Of a stretch of DNA of 64,000 nt, positions 33,380-44,391 are shown piece after piece. Each line of letters begins with the position of its first letter. The stretch's first letter is position 1. Made by a program: the position numbers and the translations under genes. The stretch comes from Hyposmocoma kahamanoa. Its lineage: Eukaryota; Arthropoda; Insecta; Lepidoptera; Cosmopterigidae. The notes under the pieces were generated by a model. The model saw only the letters and a list, made by a program, of their open reading frames with translations. It made no database searches and was not told where the DNA came from. The stretch lies in NCBI RefSeq assembly GCF_003589595.1, contig NW_020653993.1, forward strand, positions 1,797,761 through 1,861,760, given 5' to 3'.

Positions 33380-33740
33380 CGGCCGTTTCCTCATGTTCCT
33401 ACTGGGTGCTTCCACTGGTAGGAGCACGAGGACTAATATGTACTAATGCTCCTACTAGTATGACCAAAAGGATAAATACGTCCTCGTTTTCCTAATAATA
33501 TACTGTCACCGATATTTATATTTAATTGATATTGTAGTACTCGTTGTTTAATTACAATTAAGCGATTAAAAACAAATACGAATACTTAGCCCTGCCCTCG
33601 ATCATTCTCCTGTCCCGTATTCCATCTTAGGAAGAAGGGAGTGACTGAAAACCAACGCTACGACTGTTCTGAACAGGAGCAACACCAGCTGAGACATCTC
33701 CTTTGCCTCCTGTTAATATAATAATAACAATTTCTAATTC
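33380..33740 (+). repeat. Possible LINE 3' UTR
   Basis: An imperfect hairpin (CCTACTGGG...CTGGTAGGAG) is followed by a GC-richer block and AATATAATAATAACAAT. It resembles LINE 3' UTRs; no coding part is visible. Confidence 0.3.
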
Positions 33741-34504
33741 CAAAAGTATTTACTTAATTATATTTACCAAAAATATCTTCAGTGTAGTTGTTTTTTTAGG
33801 GATTTTGTAATTTTATTTTGTTTATTTTGTATTTTGTACTTATTATTATATAAATGTTTTTCATTAACCCACATCCATTTAACCGCTCCATTTGCTCATA
33901 CCGCCTCATTACATCCTTCTCTATTTTTGTCGTACCATACGTGTGGCCATATACATATAATTAATTTTTTGCTAATTTAACATAAACGGGTTGCCCTGTC
34001 TTGTTGAAAACAATACCTGAGACTATATAATGGCATATCGTATTTCACCAATTTCTTTATGGTGGTCGGATAAAACACTGGTTTTTATCGTGTTCTATTG
34101 TTTTGGCAGTTTTTTTGTAAATAATTTTTTACGATTGTTTTCAAGCGAATTGTACTGTGAGAGAAACTAGAGAGAGATAAAAGCGGTGACCCAATATTAT
34201 CCATTAAATCTAGCCCTAATTCTAATACTCAAATTATATGCTACTACTATATACTAGTCCTTAGTACAGTGCCAAATACAGACATAAATATACAGAAAAA
34301 GTTATCAAATTTATAACTACCCCTTTTTGTGTCGGGGGTTTAAGCGACATGAAACAATGACATATAATAAGTTAGCCACTTATTGTATGATAGGAAATGC
34401 GGGTGCTTATATAATTTTACATTTAACCGCAGTTTAAAAGCGACGAATTTTTTTATTATTTGGGAAATCAACAGCTCAAATGATATTGTACAATAAATAA
34501 AGTA
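33741..34504. other. AT-rich stretch, nothing recognised
   Basis: No features. Confidence 0.4.
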
Positions 34505-34507
34505 GTA

Positions 34508-34545
34508 GTGTGTGTGCGTGCGTATGTGCGCGTGTGTGTGTATGT

Positions 34546-34598
<53 letters not shown>

Positions 34599-34608
34599 NN
34601 NNNNNNNN

Positions 34609-34658
<50 letters not shown>

Positions 34659-34705
34659 GAGCGCGCGTGTGCGTGCGGGTGTATTCGTGTGTGTTTGTGT
34701 GCATA
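34508..34705. repeat. TG microsatellite with assembly gap
   Basis: A long TG run with GTGCG interruptions contains 10 Ns at 34599-34608, so its true length is unknown. Translations across it on either strand (Cys-Val or His-Thr repeats) are meaningless. Confidence 0.95.
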
Positions 34706-34763
34706 CTTGTATATTATTGGTACTACGTGTTTGTATTACTATTTCTCTAGTACCTACCTCTAG

Positions 34764-34915
34764 CGTAGCGAGAGGTAGGTACTTTATAAATATAAACGAC
34801 GAATTTTTTGGTATATTCAATTTCAAAGCTTTGTCCAGAACTCCTAGAATTCTGTTTGACATCAACACTCTATTCTTACAATTCTAAATACAAAACCTAA
34901 GCTGCCTGTACTACA
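34764..34915 (-). repeat. 3' LTR of the decayed element
   Basis: About 150 bases match the right LTR outside its insertion. The outer boundary is approximate; CTACCTCTAGCG precedes the shared part and no target duplication was found. Confidence 0.65.
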
Positions 34916-34929
34916 TCCCTCTTCCTCAC

Positions 34930-36260
34930 AACTGAAGGGGTGAACATCCCTTGCTAGTACCCTACCTATGATAGGCAACATACATATGTGATCAGCCTAA
35001 AGGCTAGCCACACACTGCTCGGAAGCTATCACTTACCAACAAACAAAACCACAGAGAAGGCTGTGGCTTTTATCTGTCAAACAATCTAAATATATTTATT
35101 AGCTATCCTAGCCATTTAGGTACCCTAGATATAAAACCTGAATTCTTTATTCAAGCTTCCTACCTAACCTAAGTCCTACCAGAATCTTTATATAATTCCA
35201 AACAAATAACAATCCTCATCGTGCACGCTGTTACGATGACATTACAGCCATCCACGTTCCACCAAACTTTCTTACTTTCTTTGAACAAAGTAAAACTACA
35301 CGCAAATTATCCTAACAACAACGTTTCCTAACACCAATATGATATGGCGATATATCATATGGAGGATTCCTAATAATTAAACAAATATATTTTCCCCTGA
35401 ATGCAGACAGTTCCTGTTCACGACGAATGATCAACAACTATGCACATACACAGGATAATATATCCATGAAATGAAAAATAAAAAATAAGTTATATTCATC
35501 CAAGTCGTTAGTCCATCTCCACCTCCCGTCTTAATACGTCTGCATGCGCCGGAAAAAAAAAATCATCAAAACATTCGTCAAGATACACTGTCGTCATGGC
35601 TCCATATGAAAAACAAACACAAAAGATTAACAAACGTTTAGCAATAAAATATAAACAACCCATTACTCAGTAGAAACTCAAAATCATTAAACTATCTACT
35701 ATAGAACCTTTTCAACCTATTCACATGCACCAGTGCATATCTACCACAGATTCTGTCTACCAAACTAGGAGTAGATCTAGTTAACCTAACTTCCGCATAT
35801 CATCATATCTCTTGGACAACAAAGCAATCCTATCTTTTTATCAAAATTCCGCTCCTGTTCTGACCGTGTACTTCCTATCTGCTCTTTGTGCGAACCAATC
35901 AAGGCTGCTCGTTTCCAAAAATTGTCCCGTAAATTTTCCGGAACACTTCTGACACAACTATGTTTAAAATTACCATTTTCCGACTTATATAACTCAGGCG
36001 TAATTTTATTGTCATACGAACTACGCACTTTCGGCAAAACATATTTACAAAAATTTTCTAAGGAATTTGACGCCATTGACCCGTCTTGCCACTTACGTCA
36101 ACTTTTTTCTTTATTTCCGATAACCGAGCAGAATGTATATATTCCGAGTTCTTTACCGCCAAGTTATCAGAACTCTTTGATACCGGCCTGATAGAAGACT
36201 TTTCTTTTCTTTCTTTGACCCAATATCTGTCATGGACTCAGAAGAAATTTTATTATCGCG
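34930..36260 (-). other. Unassigned interior of the LTR element
   Basis: A minus-strand frame of 96 codons (35786-36076) and an overlapping plus-strand frame of 101 codons (35886-36191) are present. Neither shows reverse transcriptase or integrase motifs. It may be degraded 3' coding sequence or a long 3' UTR. Confidence 0.4.
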
Positions 36261-36262
36261 TA

Positions 36263-36355
36263 TATTTGAAAAAACAAATATACGCGATTTAAATCCGGAA
36301 AAATAGTTTCATTTCCTATGTGTAACAATCGCGAAAACCTAAGAAGTCGATAGAA
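36263..36355 (+). repeat. 5'-truncated palindromic element F
   Basis: Only the right arm and 3' end are present: AACAAATATACGCGATTTAA, CCGGAAAAATAGTTTCATTT, TGTAACAATCGCGAAAACCT and AAGTCGAT. It lies inside the LTR element. Confidence 0.7.
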
Positions 36356-36387
36356 ATTTTATTTTTTTTTTATTTTATTTTATTTAA

Positions 36388-36600
36388 CTGCCTCCGTGGC
36401 CGAACGGTTACCATGCCGGACTGCCACGCAGAGGTCCCAGGTTCGATTCCCGGGCCGGGAGAAATATTTGTATGGCCTACATTTATTTCTCTCGTGAGTT
36501 TGGGTGTAATTTGTGGTTGTCTATGTGTGTGTCCATGGCACCCGCGACACAGGGTTTCCCTAGTGCAGGGCTATGTTGAGTGTGAGCGTTATTATTATTA
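36388..36600 (+). repeat. tRNA-derived SINE, family B (best copy)
   Basis: CTGCCTCCGTGGCCGAACGG is the head, followed by the B box GGTTCGATTCC, the full body and an ATTATTATTATTATT tail. It is inserted in the protease/downstream region of the LTR element and in the opposite orientation. Confidence 0.85.
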
Positions 36601-36739
36601 TTATTGTCAATTTTTAACTTTGACAACTTGAAATTATATTCCTTTAAAATATCCTGGCCGAGGATAAGAAATTACTCATCACCTTCAACGACACTTAAGT
36701 GGACGCCTGCACTTTTATTGGCATTCCGCTTACTGTACG

Positions 36740-36905
36740 CAATGGAAAACTCGGAGTAACCTATATATAGTAACCTTTCTCGAAACAACGAGATATTATT
36801 GAAACCGGAGCACTAGTATCCACCAACGCCTTGCACCTTACATTATTAACAAAAACAGATACAAAAGGTCTACATATCCCTATATTCACATTAAAACCAT
36901 CAATT
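36740..36905 (-). pseudogene. Retrotransposon aspartic protease remnant
   Basis: The reverse strand reads 'VNNVRCKALVDTSAPVSIIS' with the active-site triad as DTSA (codons 36809-36820). Most retroviral-type proteases have DTG or DSG with a following Ala at this site. The preceding 'GICRPFVSVFV' strand and following 'SRCFEK' fit a retropepsin N-terminal lobe. The enzyme would have processed the Gag-Pol polyprotein. A stop follows a few codons later, and the C-terminal lobe is only traceable to about 36650. The upstream spacer (36905-37150) is Gln/Ser/Pro-rich with stops and may be a degraded nucleocapsid. Confidence 0.65.
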
Positions 36906-37159
36906 GTATACAAATTTCCTAAACGTTCAGCCGCGATTTGCTGACATCCATGTTGAGGAGATCCCGACGAAGATCCACTACTATGTGCCCGTGATTACAC
37001 TTGACGTGGCGTATCCTGCTGCACGATTGGTGCCCGTGGCACTTGATATTCCGACTGTTTAGACTCGGGTCCAACTATCGGTGTAGAGTCACCCTGTGTT
37101 TGCCAACAGTGAGAGTGCTCCTTATGAAAATATACTGGCAATTCAATATTTTGTCAACC

Positions 37160-37698
37160 CACATCGTAACCGTGATTAAATATATCTTCTACTTGCTTAA
37201 TTGCTTTTCTCAATTCCTCTTTCGACAAACACAAATTACTAGCCAGCATCCATTGAAAACTGGATATCAAAGACTTCAAGAAATGTCTAATAAACTGAAC
37301 ATCTTGAATCTTCGCATTCGTCGCTAACTTATCTAAACCAAAAAAAAAATTAAGAGCGATTCATTAGGCCCCTGTCGCCTATAATAAAATTCTCGGGCAT
37401 AGTCTATTTGTGAGGAGAACTCCTCTTTTAGCTTCTGTGCAATTGTACCATACGTCGCGTATGACGCAAAATACGTTTTGTGCCATTGTAGAGCTGACCC
37501 CTCCAAATATAATGCTAACACGTATCTCTTTTGCCCATCTGAACAATTATTAAATACGCTGATCGCCTCAAACTGATCAATAAATCCGTCGACGTCATTC
37601 AACCCCGTAAACTTTTGCGACGCAATACAATGCATATTCTTTCTCGCTCTTTTCACTTGTACAAGAAATAAAACAATAAAATAACTAATATAAATCAA
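37160..37698 (-). pseudogene. Retrotransposon Gag remnant
   Basis: A minus-strand frame (37333-37698, 121 codons) has the capsid signature of LTR-retrotransposon Gag: 'KFTGLNDVDGFIDQFEAIS', then 'ALYLEGSALQWHKTYF', 'KLKEEFSSQID' and 'ESLLIFF'. These fit F.G...(F)...F, L.G.A..W and E.L..F. Gag would form the intracellular particle packaging element RNA. A poly-T run at about 37340-37350 shifts the frame; the capsid C-terminus then continues to about 37160 ('FIRHFLKSLISSFQWML'). No CCHC knuckle is intact. The start is uncertain: the first ATG lies upstream of the conserved part by about 28 codons. Confidence 0.7.
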
Positions 37699-37901
37699 AA
37701 TTACTACCTTATATATGTTTTCCTCTTCCTCTCTCTAGAGATTTTTCGTAAAATCATATAAAATTTTTCGACATTGGAATTTTCACGTAAGGCGATAGTA
37801 CACCACTTGTAAGGCGATCTCCACCACTTATAGCATGAGACGTAGCTTGGGTAGCGTAGCGAGAGGTACTTTATAAATATAAATGACGATTATATCATAT
37901 A

Positions 37902-38031
37902 GATTTTAAGACTTTCGTGGTTATTCACTAAATGATTATCACTAGTATCAGGTTCCTTACCACGGTATGACTTCTTTTTATTTTCCCGATATTTCGGAAC
38001 GGTTGCACGCTCCATGGTCACGGGTTGACTC
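37902..38031 (-). repeat. Palindrome-related fragment G
   Basis: It is the reverse complement of 51930-52060: ATTTCGGAACGGTTGCACGC, TCCATGGTCACGGGTTGAC, ACCACGGTATGACTTC and ACTTTCGTGGTTATTCAC. It has the same CCATGG/TCACGG centre theme as family F. Confidence 0.65.
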
Positions 38032-38040
38032 TACGTAGTC

Positions 38041-38111
38041 ATGATTATATCATAATTATAATTGATGATTATATCATAATTATAATTGATGATTATATCA
38101 TAATTATAATT
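38041..38111. repeat. Tandem repeat, 24-bp unit x3
   Basis: ATGATTATATCATAATTATA plus ATTG repeats almost exactly three times. Confidence 0.9.
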
Positions 38112-38250
38112 TTATAAGTAAATTCAATTTCAAAGCTTTATCCAGAACTCCTAGATGTCTGTTTGACATCAACACCTTATTATTCTTACAATCCTAAATA
38201 TAAAACCTAAGCTGCCTGTACTACAGTAGCTCAGTCGGTAAGAACGGTAG

Positions 38251-38292
38251 ACACGTTGAGACCACAGACCAGTGTCTGTGGTCTCAACGTGT
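38251..38292. repeat. Perfect 19-bp hairpin
   Basis: ACACGTTGAGACCACAGAC (38251-38269) pairs exactly with 38274-38292 around CAGT. A tRNA-like GTAGCTCAGTCGG precedes it at 38226-38238. Confidence 0.85.
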
Positions 38293-39172
38293 CCGACCAG
38301 TGTCGGATAAGTATTTCTATGTGTTTGTTTGAGATATATCAATATTAATCGTGATGATATACAATAAATAAAGTATAAAGAATTCTAATTTATATAGTTC
38401 TAAAAATAAAATAAATATATTACGAGTACATGTCAAATATTGTTCCAAACAACCAATTTAGAAAATTACCAAGAATAACTGAATATCATGGTGGTCCTTT
38501 ATAATTGACTATCTTGTTATGAAACCCTAATAATCAGAAATAGAGTCGAAGTAAGGGCTATCCATCCCTAGCAACTTCTTAACACTTTTAAATATCAACT
38601 CTCGTTTGCGCTGAAATCACAAATTAGAAAACTGAAATAGTACAGCGCCAACAACTGACCTGTGAGTACGTCTCCGTATATTCCAAAAATACTTATTCTG
38701 TTCTTATTGTAATAAAGATAATATCTGTAACAATGTGGGGGGCTGTTCCATTCGGTGACGTGGGAAAAACAGCAAAACATCTAATTAGAAATCACATTTC
38801 ATCGGTAATTAAATATTAAATATGTAATTTTGCAATTTTCGTCCATTATAGCAAAGACCAAGTTAAACTTGTTGATTTAAAGTGAAACAATTGACAACAC
38901 CCGTTTTTTCATTCTTTCTACTTCGAAGCGTAGTTGTCACAGTAGTGATTTGGCAGAATCGTTTTCAAACAAATAAAGTTACATTTTGTCTCTATTTCTG
39001 GTTATATACTCGACGCGAAACCTTAAAGCTCTCGTACATTTTCTGTAGTGCTTCCTTGGATGTGACGAACATAAGAACCATTGTTGTTGCAGAAACGATC
39101 GTGTTCTATTTAGGATATTTGCATAAAATAATAAAATCACACCTACGACTGTCACTTAGGTGTTATCGTGCT
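38293..39172. other. No recognised feature
   Basis: A 166-codon frame at 38882-39382 begins here but runs through family X and SINE B sequence, so it is not taken as a gene. Confidence 0.4.
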
Positions 39173-39239
39173 CACAGAACAATAAATACAGTAGACGTGC
39201 TTAGTGGACGTAGTAAGTGTGCCAACAGTACGCGGAGTT
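39173..39239 (-). repeat. Family X fragment
   Basis: CAGAACAATAAATACAGTAG and GTGTGCCAACAGTACGCGGAG correspond in reverse to 60445-60520. Confidence 0.6.
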
Positions 39240-39279
39240 CCCGGGACCTCTGCGTGGCAGACCAGCATGGTAACCACAG
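39240..39279 (-). repeat. SINE B fragment
   Basis: Reverse strand reads ACCATGCTGGTCTGCCACGC then AGAGGTCCCGG, part of the tRNA-like head of family B, abutting family X. Confidence 0.6.
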
Positions 39280-39984
39280 CAGAGTACCTAAGGACTTTCT
39301 ACAATGGAAAGTGAGTTCAATTTTCATAACTAAAAACAGTAGAAAAAATAACATTTTTAGAATGCCCTCAGCTCAAGTATGACCGGAAAGTCGTATTTCT
39401 TAATTTATTGCCACTAAGCGAACGTAAAAGCACGTCATAACTTATTTTAGAAGGAAACGTACGTAAATCTCCTTGGGGATTATTAAAACTGAACGTGTCG
39501 TTTGTAGGGTGACCATATTCATTTTTTTATGAGCGAATAAAGATACTCTTTCAGACAGTTCATGTTTCACTATACTTTGGTAAGTAGACGTCATTCCTTA
39601 TTGCACGAATAACTTGATAAAAAACTTTAACTTGTTGTGAACTTTCGCCGTGAAGGTTTCATCACATGTTTTTCTTCGTCGTCAGCGAGAGGCATTGCCT
39701 GAACATTTATAAAAGTACGTAATTTAGAAATTAGTCATTGGTATAGAGATTTAAACCTTTGATCTCAGAAATGAGAAGCAATCTTTCTCCCACTGGTTTA
39801 CCACCGCTATAAATAAATTTTACAAAAACAAACTTTGTATACTTAAATATGAAAGCAGTAGCCGTGGATACCATTTTCAACCAAGACTGAATGTCAGTCT
39901 AATAACAATAAAGTGATGTTAATAATCCGTAATGTTCAGTATGTACATAAAGGACTTGTTTAAAATTATAAATGATTAACTTAA
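39280..39984. other. No recognised feature
   Basis: AT-rich; nothing recognised. Confidence 0.35.
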
Positions 39985-39992
39985 GTTAGGAA

Positions 39993-40219
39993 CATTGACT
40001 TACAAATAAATGGACGACGGGTCTAATACAAAAACCACGAAAAAAATGTCCCAAGTCAACCTATTCGAAATTTAAATTGTAATGTCATCGCAGTATCGCC
40101 CTGTCAGTCGAACAAACGAAGACTAAAGCGGAGTTTGGCGCTCTGTATACGATTTTAGCGCCTTACAAGTGCGGACACTTTTTAGCGCGGACCCGACGTC
40201 CATATATTGTAAGTCAATG
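39993..40219 (-). mobile_element. 8-bp-TSD MITE, short form (M8)
   Basis: 227 bases; the exact duplication GTTAGGAA lies at 39985-39992 and 40220-40227. It lacks a ~60-base segment present in the long form. Confidence 0.85.
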
Positions 40220-40227
40220 GTTAGGAA

Positions 40228-41302
40228 AGAATTTTTATTTGCATTTGTTCGAACTTTGTATCAATAACAACAAAAACTCGTGAAGAGTTTTAACAAACAA
40301 TATAAATATCATGGTAATATAAACATAGTATTATTTATTGAACATGATTTTTTACAAAAGTTACTATTAGAGATAGTATTATTAGGTGAAGCTATATTTT
40401 TCATGTCTAGGTGAATGTCGCTAAGATTGAAAAATAAAAGTCCCAAAGGTTCCGTTAATTTTGTTATCATGGTTACCCTGCACAAAGCGAATTCAACCCC
40501 ATACCCGTCTTTCATATTATACTCGCGGTTTTTTGCACTAATGAATTCAGAAATACTCCTGCCTGTTAATGGACATGACATATTATTTCAACTCCTTCGC
40601 AGTAATTCACGCTGAATTTAATTAGAAAAATATATTTGTTACTAAAAGTACGTAAACGTCATATTACGGTTAACGAGCGGTAATGGATATTATTCGATGA
40701 TTTTCTTTGTTTTTTTTCGAAGGTCAGATACCATACTGCCTAGTCATTAGTTTCTCTTTTTCTTCAGTACAAAATGTTTCGATTTAAGTCTTCAGTGTAA
40801 GATCCTTCAGTTTAAGTCTTCAGTATTTCAGTAAAGAACCGTGTAAAGTCGTTAGTTATCCTGGATAATTCATTTTTTTATTTTCTTTGTTTACAAACGT
40901 CATGTCCGATTGACAGTTTGAACTGCGTGCGGTCGTAGGTGGCGCTGTTGTCATTTGGATGCGTTCAGAACTATTAGTCATCTGATATGATCCGAAGAAA
41001 GCTGGAAGGTAGTCAGGATATTCAAAGAGAGCATGAGAATTATTTATGAACAAGTACGTATCTAGAAGAAGCGCTTTTAGGTGCTAACGACTTGGAAAGT
41101 AAACATCTGTGGTGATCTCTTTGCGACGCCACGTGACATTCAAAATCGGTCTTCTCTTATTCTTAAGTAATAGAGTGTGACAATTTTAAGTGTGCTTACT
41201 GAAAAATATGTATTTGATTTTGAATGCGAGAAGTAATCCTCGCTTTATCTCTCTCTTTTTCCAATTAAACAAATGGAAACAAAATTATTTTTTTCCGATC
41301 TA
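40228..41302. other. No element; small CTTCAGT repeat
   Basis: 40780-40835 repeats TTTAAGTCTTCAGT with variants. Frames at 40309-40581 (-) and 40415-40615 (+) overlap and are unrecognised. Confidence 0.35.
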
Positions 41303-41358
41303 AAATCGCGTACATTTGTTTTTCGAACAAACCAACGTTTTGGGTCACGCGATATCAA
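41303..41358 (+). repeat. Palindromic element F fragment
   Basis: AAAATCGCGTACATTTGTTTTTC and AACAAACCAACGTTTTGGG match the left arm of F. Confidence 0.5.
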
Positions 41359-41919
41359 ACTCTAAGAACTCTATAAGTAATTTAGGATACGAGTATGATG
41401 TATTTTGATTTAAATATAATTCACGTATCATTAAGTCTTTGTGCTTATGTTATTAATTCTGCAAGCTTAGCTCAAGATCTTGTGAGAATAGAGAAACTTT
41501 GCTCTTGTCTACTGGCTAAGGCGGTACAACAGTATTACAATATCTTCCCTACTCTAGCGTAATGTCTTTGATGTTCGGCGGAACCGCGCCATCCGTGTAG
41601 GTACTTACCTTTGTCATACGCAGATATACAAGGGTTGTCACAAAATAGAAAAATAATAATCTTGATTATTATTATAACGTAATAATTTATTAACATAGCC
41701 CAAAACTTACGTGACATTTCATTTTTGACTTTTATAATATATTCGTATTTGATAATTTAAACATAAAAAATTAGTGACTTGTGATTTAAATTCTTTGTTA
41801 GTAGTTAGTGTAGCTAAGCCATTGTTTCGTAAATGTTGTATTTCGATGTCAATTTACATCAAAGGCGAAGTCGAATAATCATTTATTCATTAGGCAAAAT
41901 TTTTATACTTGAAAACGTC
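41359..41919. other. No recognised feature
   Basis: AT-rich; nothing recognised. Confidence 0.35.
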
Positions 41920-42420
41920 ATTTTTTAAGCTACTGCTCGTTCACTACCTCCCAGAGAAGAACAACAAGAAACTATAGGGATTGCTCTTTTCAAATCAACT
42001 TAAATGCTATAGAATACATTTTGAATCATATTTGTGTGGAATCTAGACTCGCGTTGTCTATCCATACATCTTTATCTAACACTTAGTCTACAATTTTGTA
42101 ATATGACTTTTCAATTAAAATACTTTTCATGTAAGTTTTAAACTTAGGAAATGGTAATCTTAATACATGCTCCGGAATCTTATTAATTTCAAAACGTACA
42201 CAATTCCCCATAAAAGAAACGTTTACCTCAGTTAAACGAGATCGTTCGTCCTAAAGTTAATATTATGGATTTAAGAAAAAGATTATGTACATTTTTACGG
42301 GCATACAAAATATTTGAGTAAATATACTGTGATGCCAGAGTCATGATACCAATCTCCTTAAACTTTTCTCTGAGAGACAGAACGATACATAGATTGAATC
42401 GCTCGTTTCTCCAACACAAA
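41920..42420 (-). pseudogene. LINE ORF2 C-terminus and 3' UTR (family J)
   Basis: This is the minus-strand counterpart of 4021-4605. The reverse strand gives 'SLREKFKEIGIMTLASQYIY' then 'SNILYARKNVHNLF' (42228-42419). In a shifted frame the 'YNKIPEHVL'-type block covers about 42130-42200, and the hairpin-containing 3' UTR ends near 41920. It matches the other J copy along its whole length, which helps define the family's 3' end. It is truncated and frameshifted. Confidence 0.75.
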
Positions 42421-42519
42421 TATGGTTTGTATATCTGCCGCTTTACCCCGCACGAAAATCCCGTAAGATATACTATGGAAGTAACTAAAGTAGAACACTC
42501 AGAAAAAATTCCTTCAATC

Positions 42520-42850
42520 GGGCCGGATTCGCACCGACATCTTCTAACCTACCGTGCTAGACGCCTTACCAATTAAGCGGATCTCGAACCAGCGGACCTC
42601 ACGAATTTTTCTATTTCTTTGTCTTTGGTTTTTTCAACGACTTTTTAGCCGTAGCGCCATCTATGAGAAATCTTAAGTATTTCGTCATACAGTTAGTCAC
42701 CTTTACGTTCATAAATGGCGCGACGGCTAAAAAACCAAATACACATACGACAACAAACACATAGAAAAATTCATGAGGTCCTGGTTCGTTCCGTGGCTTA
42801 GTTGGTAAGGCGTCTGGCACAGTATGCTAGAAGACGTCGGTTCGAATTCT
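42520..42850. repeat. Inverted pair of tRNA-like SINE units
   Basis: Left arm (42523-42672, minus orientation) and right arm (about 42712-42850, plus) are imperfect inverse copies. Each has a tRNA-like head with TTGGTAAGGCGTCT (A-box side) and GGTTCGAAT or GGTGCGAAT (B box), then GAATTTTTCTAT, GGTTTTTTAGCCGT-CGCGCCAT-TATGA. The two units meet tail to tail around a ~40-base centre. Confidence 0.7.
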
Positions 42851-42959
42851 TTGTATTAATAATTACAACAAACTAGTGGAGTAATTGCGCATAAAAAATA
42901 ATTGAATATCAATTCAATATAAAATTAAAGTAAACTAGTCTAGCAGTAGCAACATCGGT

Positions 42960-43045
42960 AAACTCAAAACAGCAGAAAGGTATTGTAAGGTGGCAGTACT
43001 TTCCTAGACGACGTCTTTCCCGAGGAGCTTTACTCCTACTGTGGC
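42960..43045 (-). repeat. Family A fragment
   Basis: AAGGTGGCAGTACTTTCCTAG to GGAGCTTTACTCCTACTG, tail-distal end only. Confidence 0.6.
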
Positions 43046-43420
43046 TGGCAATAAATAGGTTGAGGGATTGAATGATGTGGATTGACAGATGGTTTGATCA
43101 TACCACTTGATGTCAAGGATGTGGCCATAATGGTCTAATGTAGAAAGCCTAAACCTGGAACCTATACCTTTCATTTTTAGAAATTTAACAATTCGCTTTT
43201 TCGTGACATTACGGCTTTTGCTTATAATACGACACGTATACAAATTGGTCTAAAACACGGCACCGCATGCAATAAACATAAAATTCAATTAATAATTCAT
43301 TATTGTAATTACATCTACATTATTCAAGTGCCATTATTTTCAGAACCGGGAAATGAGTGTAGATGTCACAGATAATATTAAAACCGTAAGAATTCTTCCA
43401 GTCTGTGTCCTATTTGTGAT

Positions 43421-43690
43421 ATTTTTATGACATCAAATAACGGTCATGCCGGTAAGCGACAGGTCTTTACTTAAATATCAGTTTTAGTGCCACACACGAG
43501 CTTTAAATCGCAAAAATTTGAGGGGCACTGCCGCAGCAAGCGTACTCGTAACCCTGAGGCATACGCTGACAAGTCCCATTGGCGTGTATTTGCACCAGCA
43601 TCCTTACCTTTTAAAACCGGAATGCTCTCATTATTGCTTGGCGACAGAAATAGGTAAGGTGGCAGTACTTCCCTGGATGAGCTTTGTTAG
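43421..43690 (-). repeat. Family A, near full length
   Basis: ATTTTTATGACATCAAATAACGG is the tail end at the left; the body runs to CTTCCCTGGATGAGC. Confidence 0.7.
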
Positions 43691-43699
43691 AAAGTCAAA

Positions 43700-44391
43700 T
43701 GAGAAACGATTTCGCTGTACTAGGTATATATTGGCAACGGGCATCTAGTTTATATAGAATTACTGTATTCGATAAACTTAGTACGTAGTTAGGCTAGATT
43801 AAGATGGTCAAGCAGAAAGTGACTTGTAATAATTTAGCATTAGTTACTTAGCTCCAGTAAACCTTTTGGTACTTGGTAGGGTTGACCCTTATGTCATAGC
43901 ATAATAAGACTAGTATTGCATGAAATAGAAATAAAATTCAAAACAAATCAATAAACACGTTTACTATTTGATGTAATTCTTTAAATGTCCAGCGAATGCT
44001 TAATTTCTTCAACTCACAGTCGAAACTACCTATGTTTGAAATAACATTTTTCTACCGTAAAAATTTATTGGAATCGTGTTTTCGTAACGTGTACTAAATC
44101 AGTGTACATCATCAATTTTAATATATATTTATTAAGTGCTGATATCTAATTACGACCGTCTCGACAACTTTTATTGCTTCAATCAATTCACATAAACATG
44201 CTGAATATTAATTTGAAATTCGTTATATTATGTACCAACTTATACCAGAGATATACATGAACGAAGACTGTATAAAGCTACGTCTCTTTTATGGCGCCAT
44301 TGAGGTATGACGTCACAAACCGTTCTTGCTATTTCTTTCTATCTCCTGTCTTCTGAATATCAGTACAAATTTTTCGCTATGTTTTCTGTGG
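43700..44391. other. AT-rich stretch, nothing recognised
   Basis: No features. Confidence 0.35.

Larger units (their letters stand above)
34764..38225 (-). mobile_element. Decayed LTR retrotransposon
   Basis: Two related flanks bound it. The left one (34764-34915) and the right one (37856-38225) share AGCGTAGCGAGAGGTA, ACTTTATAAATATAAA, AATTTCAAAGCTTT, TCCAGAACTCCTAGA and CCTAAGCTGCCTGTACTACA. Read on the minus strand, the LTR begins TGTAGTACAGG. A purine-rich tract (GAGGAAGAGGGA, 34917-34928) precedes the left LTR, as expected of a 3' polypurine tract. Gag and protease remnants lie between, in the correct minus-strand order. No reverse transcriptase, RNase H or integrase was recognised. The right LTR is interrupted by a palindromic fragment and a 24-bp tandem repeat; a SINE and an F fragment interrupt the interior. 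A gypsy-type element with a large internal deletion is my best reading. Confidence 0.7.
37856..38225 (-). repeat. 5' LTR, interrupted
   Basis: The LTR matches 34764-34915 at both ends. Between 37893 and 38115 it holds a family G palindromic fragment and a short tandem repeat. The adjoining leader (37740-37856) recurs with the LTR end at 54920-55078. Confidence 0.6.

Noticed and set aside
34512..34887. Long frames across the TG repeat on both strands
   Set aside because: They are translations of a dinucleotide repeat and a run of Ns.
38882..39382. 166-codon open frame as a host gene
   Set aside because: It crosses family X and a SINE B fragment, and has no recognisable domain.
42523..42850. 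Functional tRNA genes
   Set aside because: A- and B-box matches are present, but the acceptor and anticodon arms do not fold as a tRNA and the units form an inverted repeat pair with SINE bodies.
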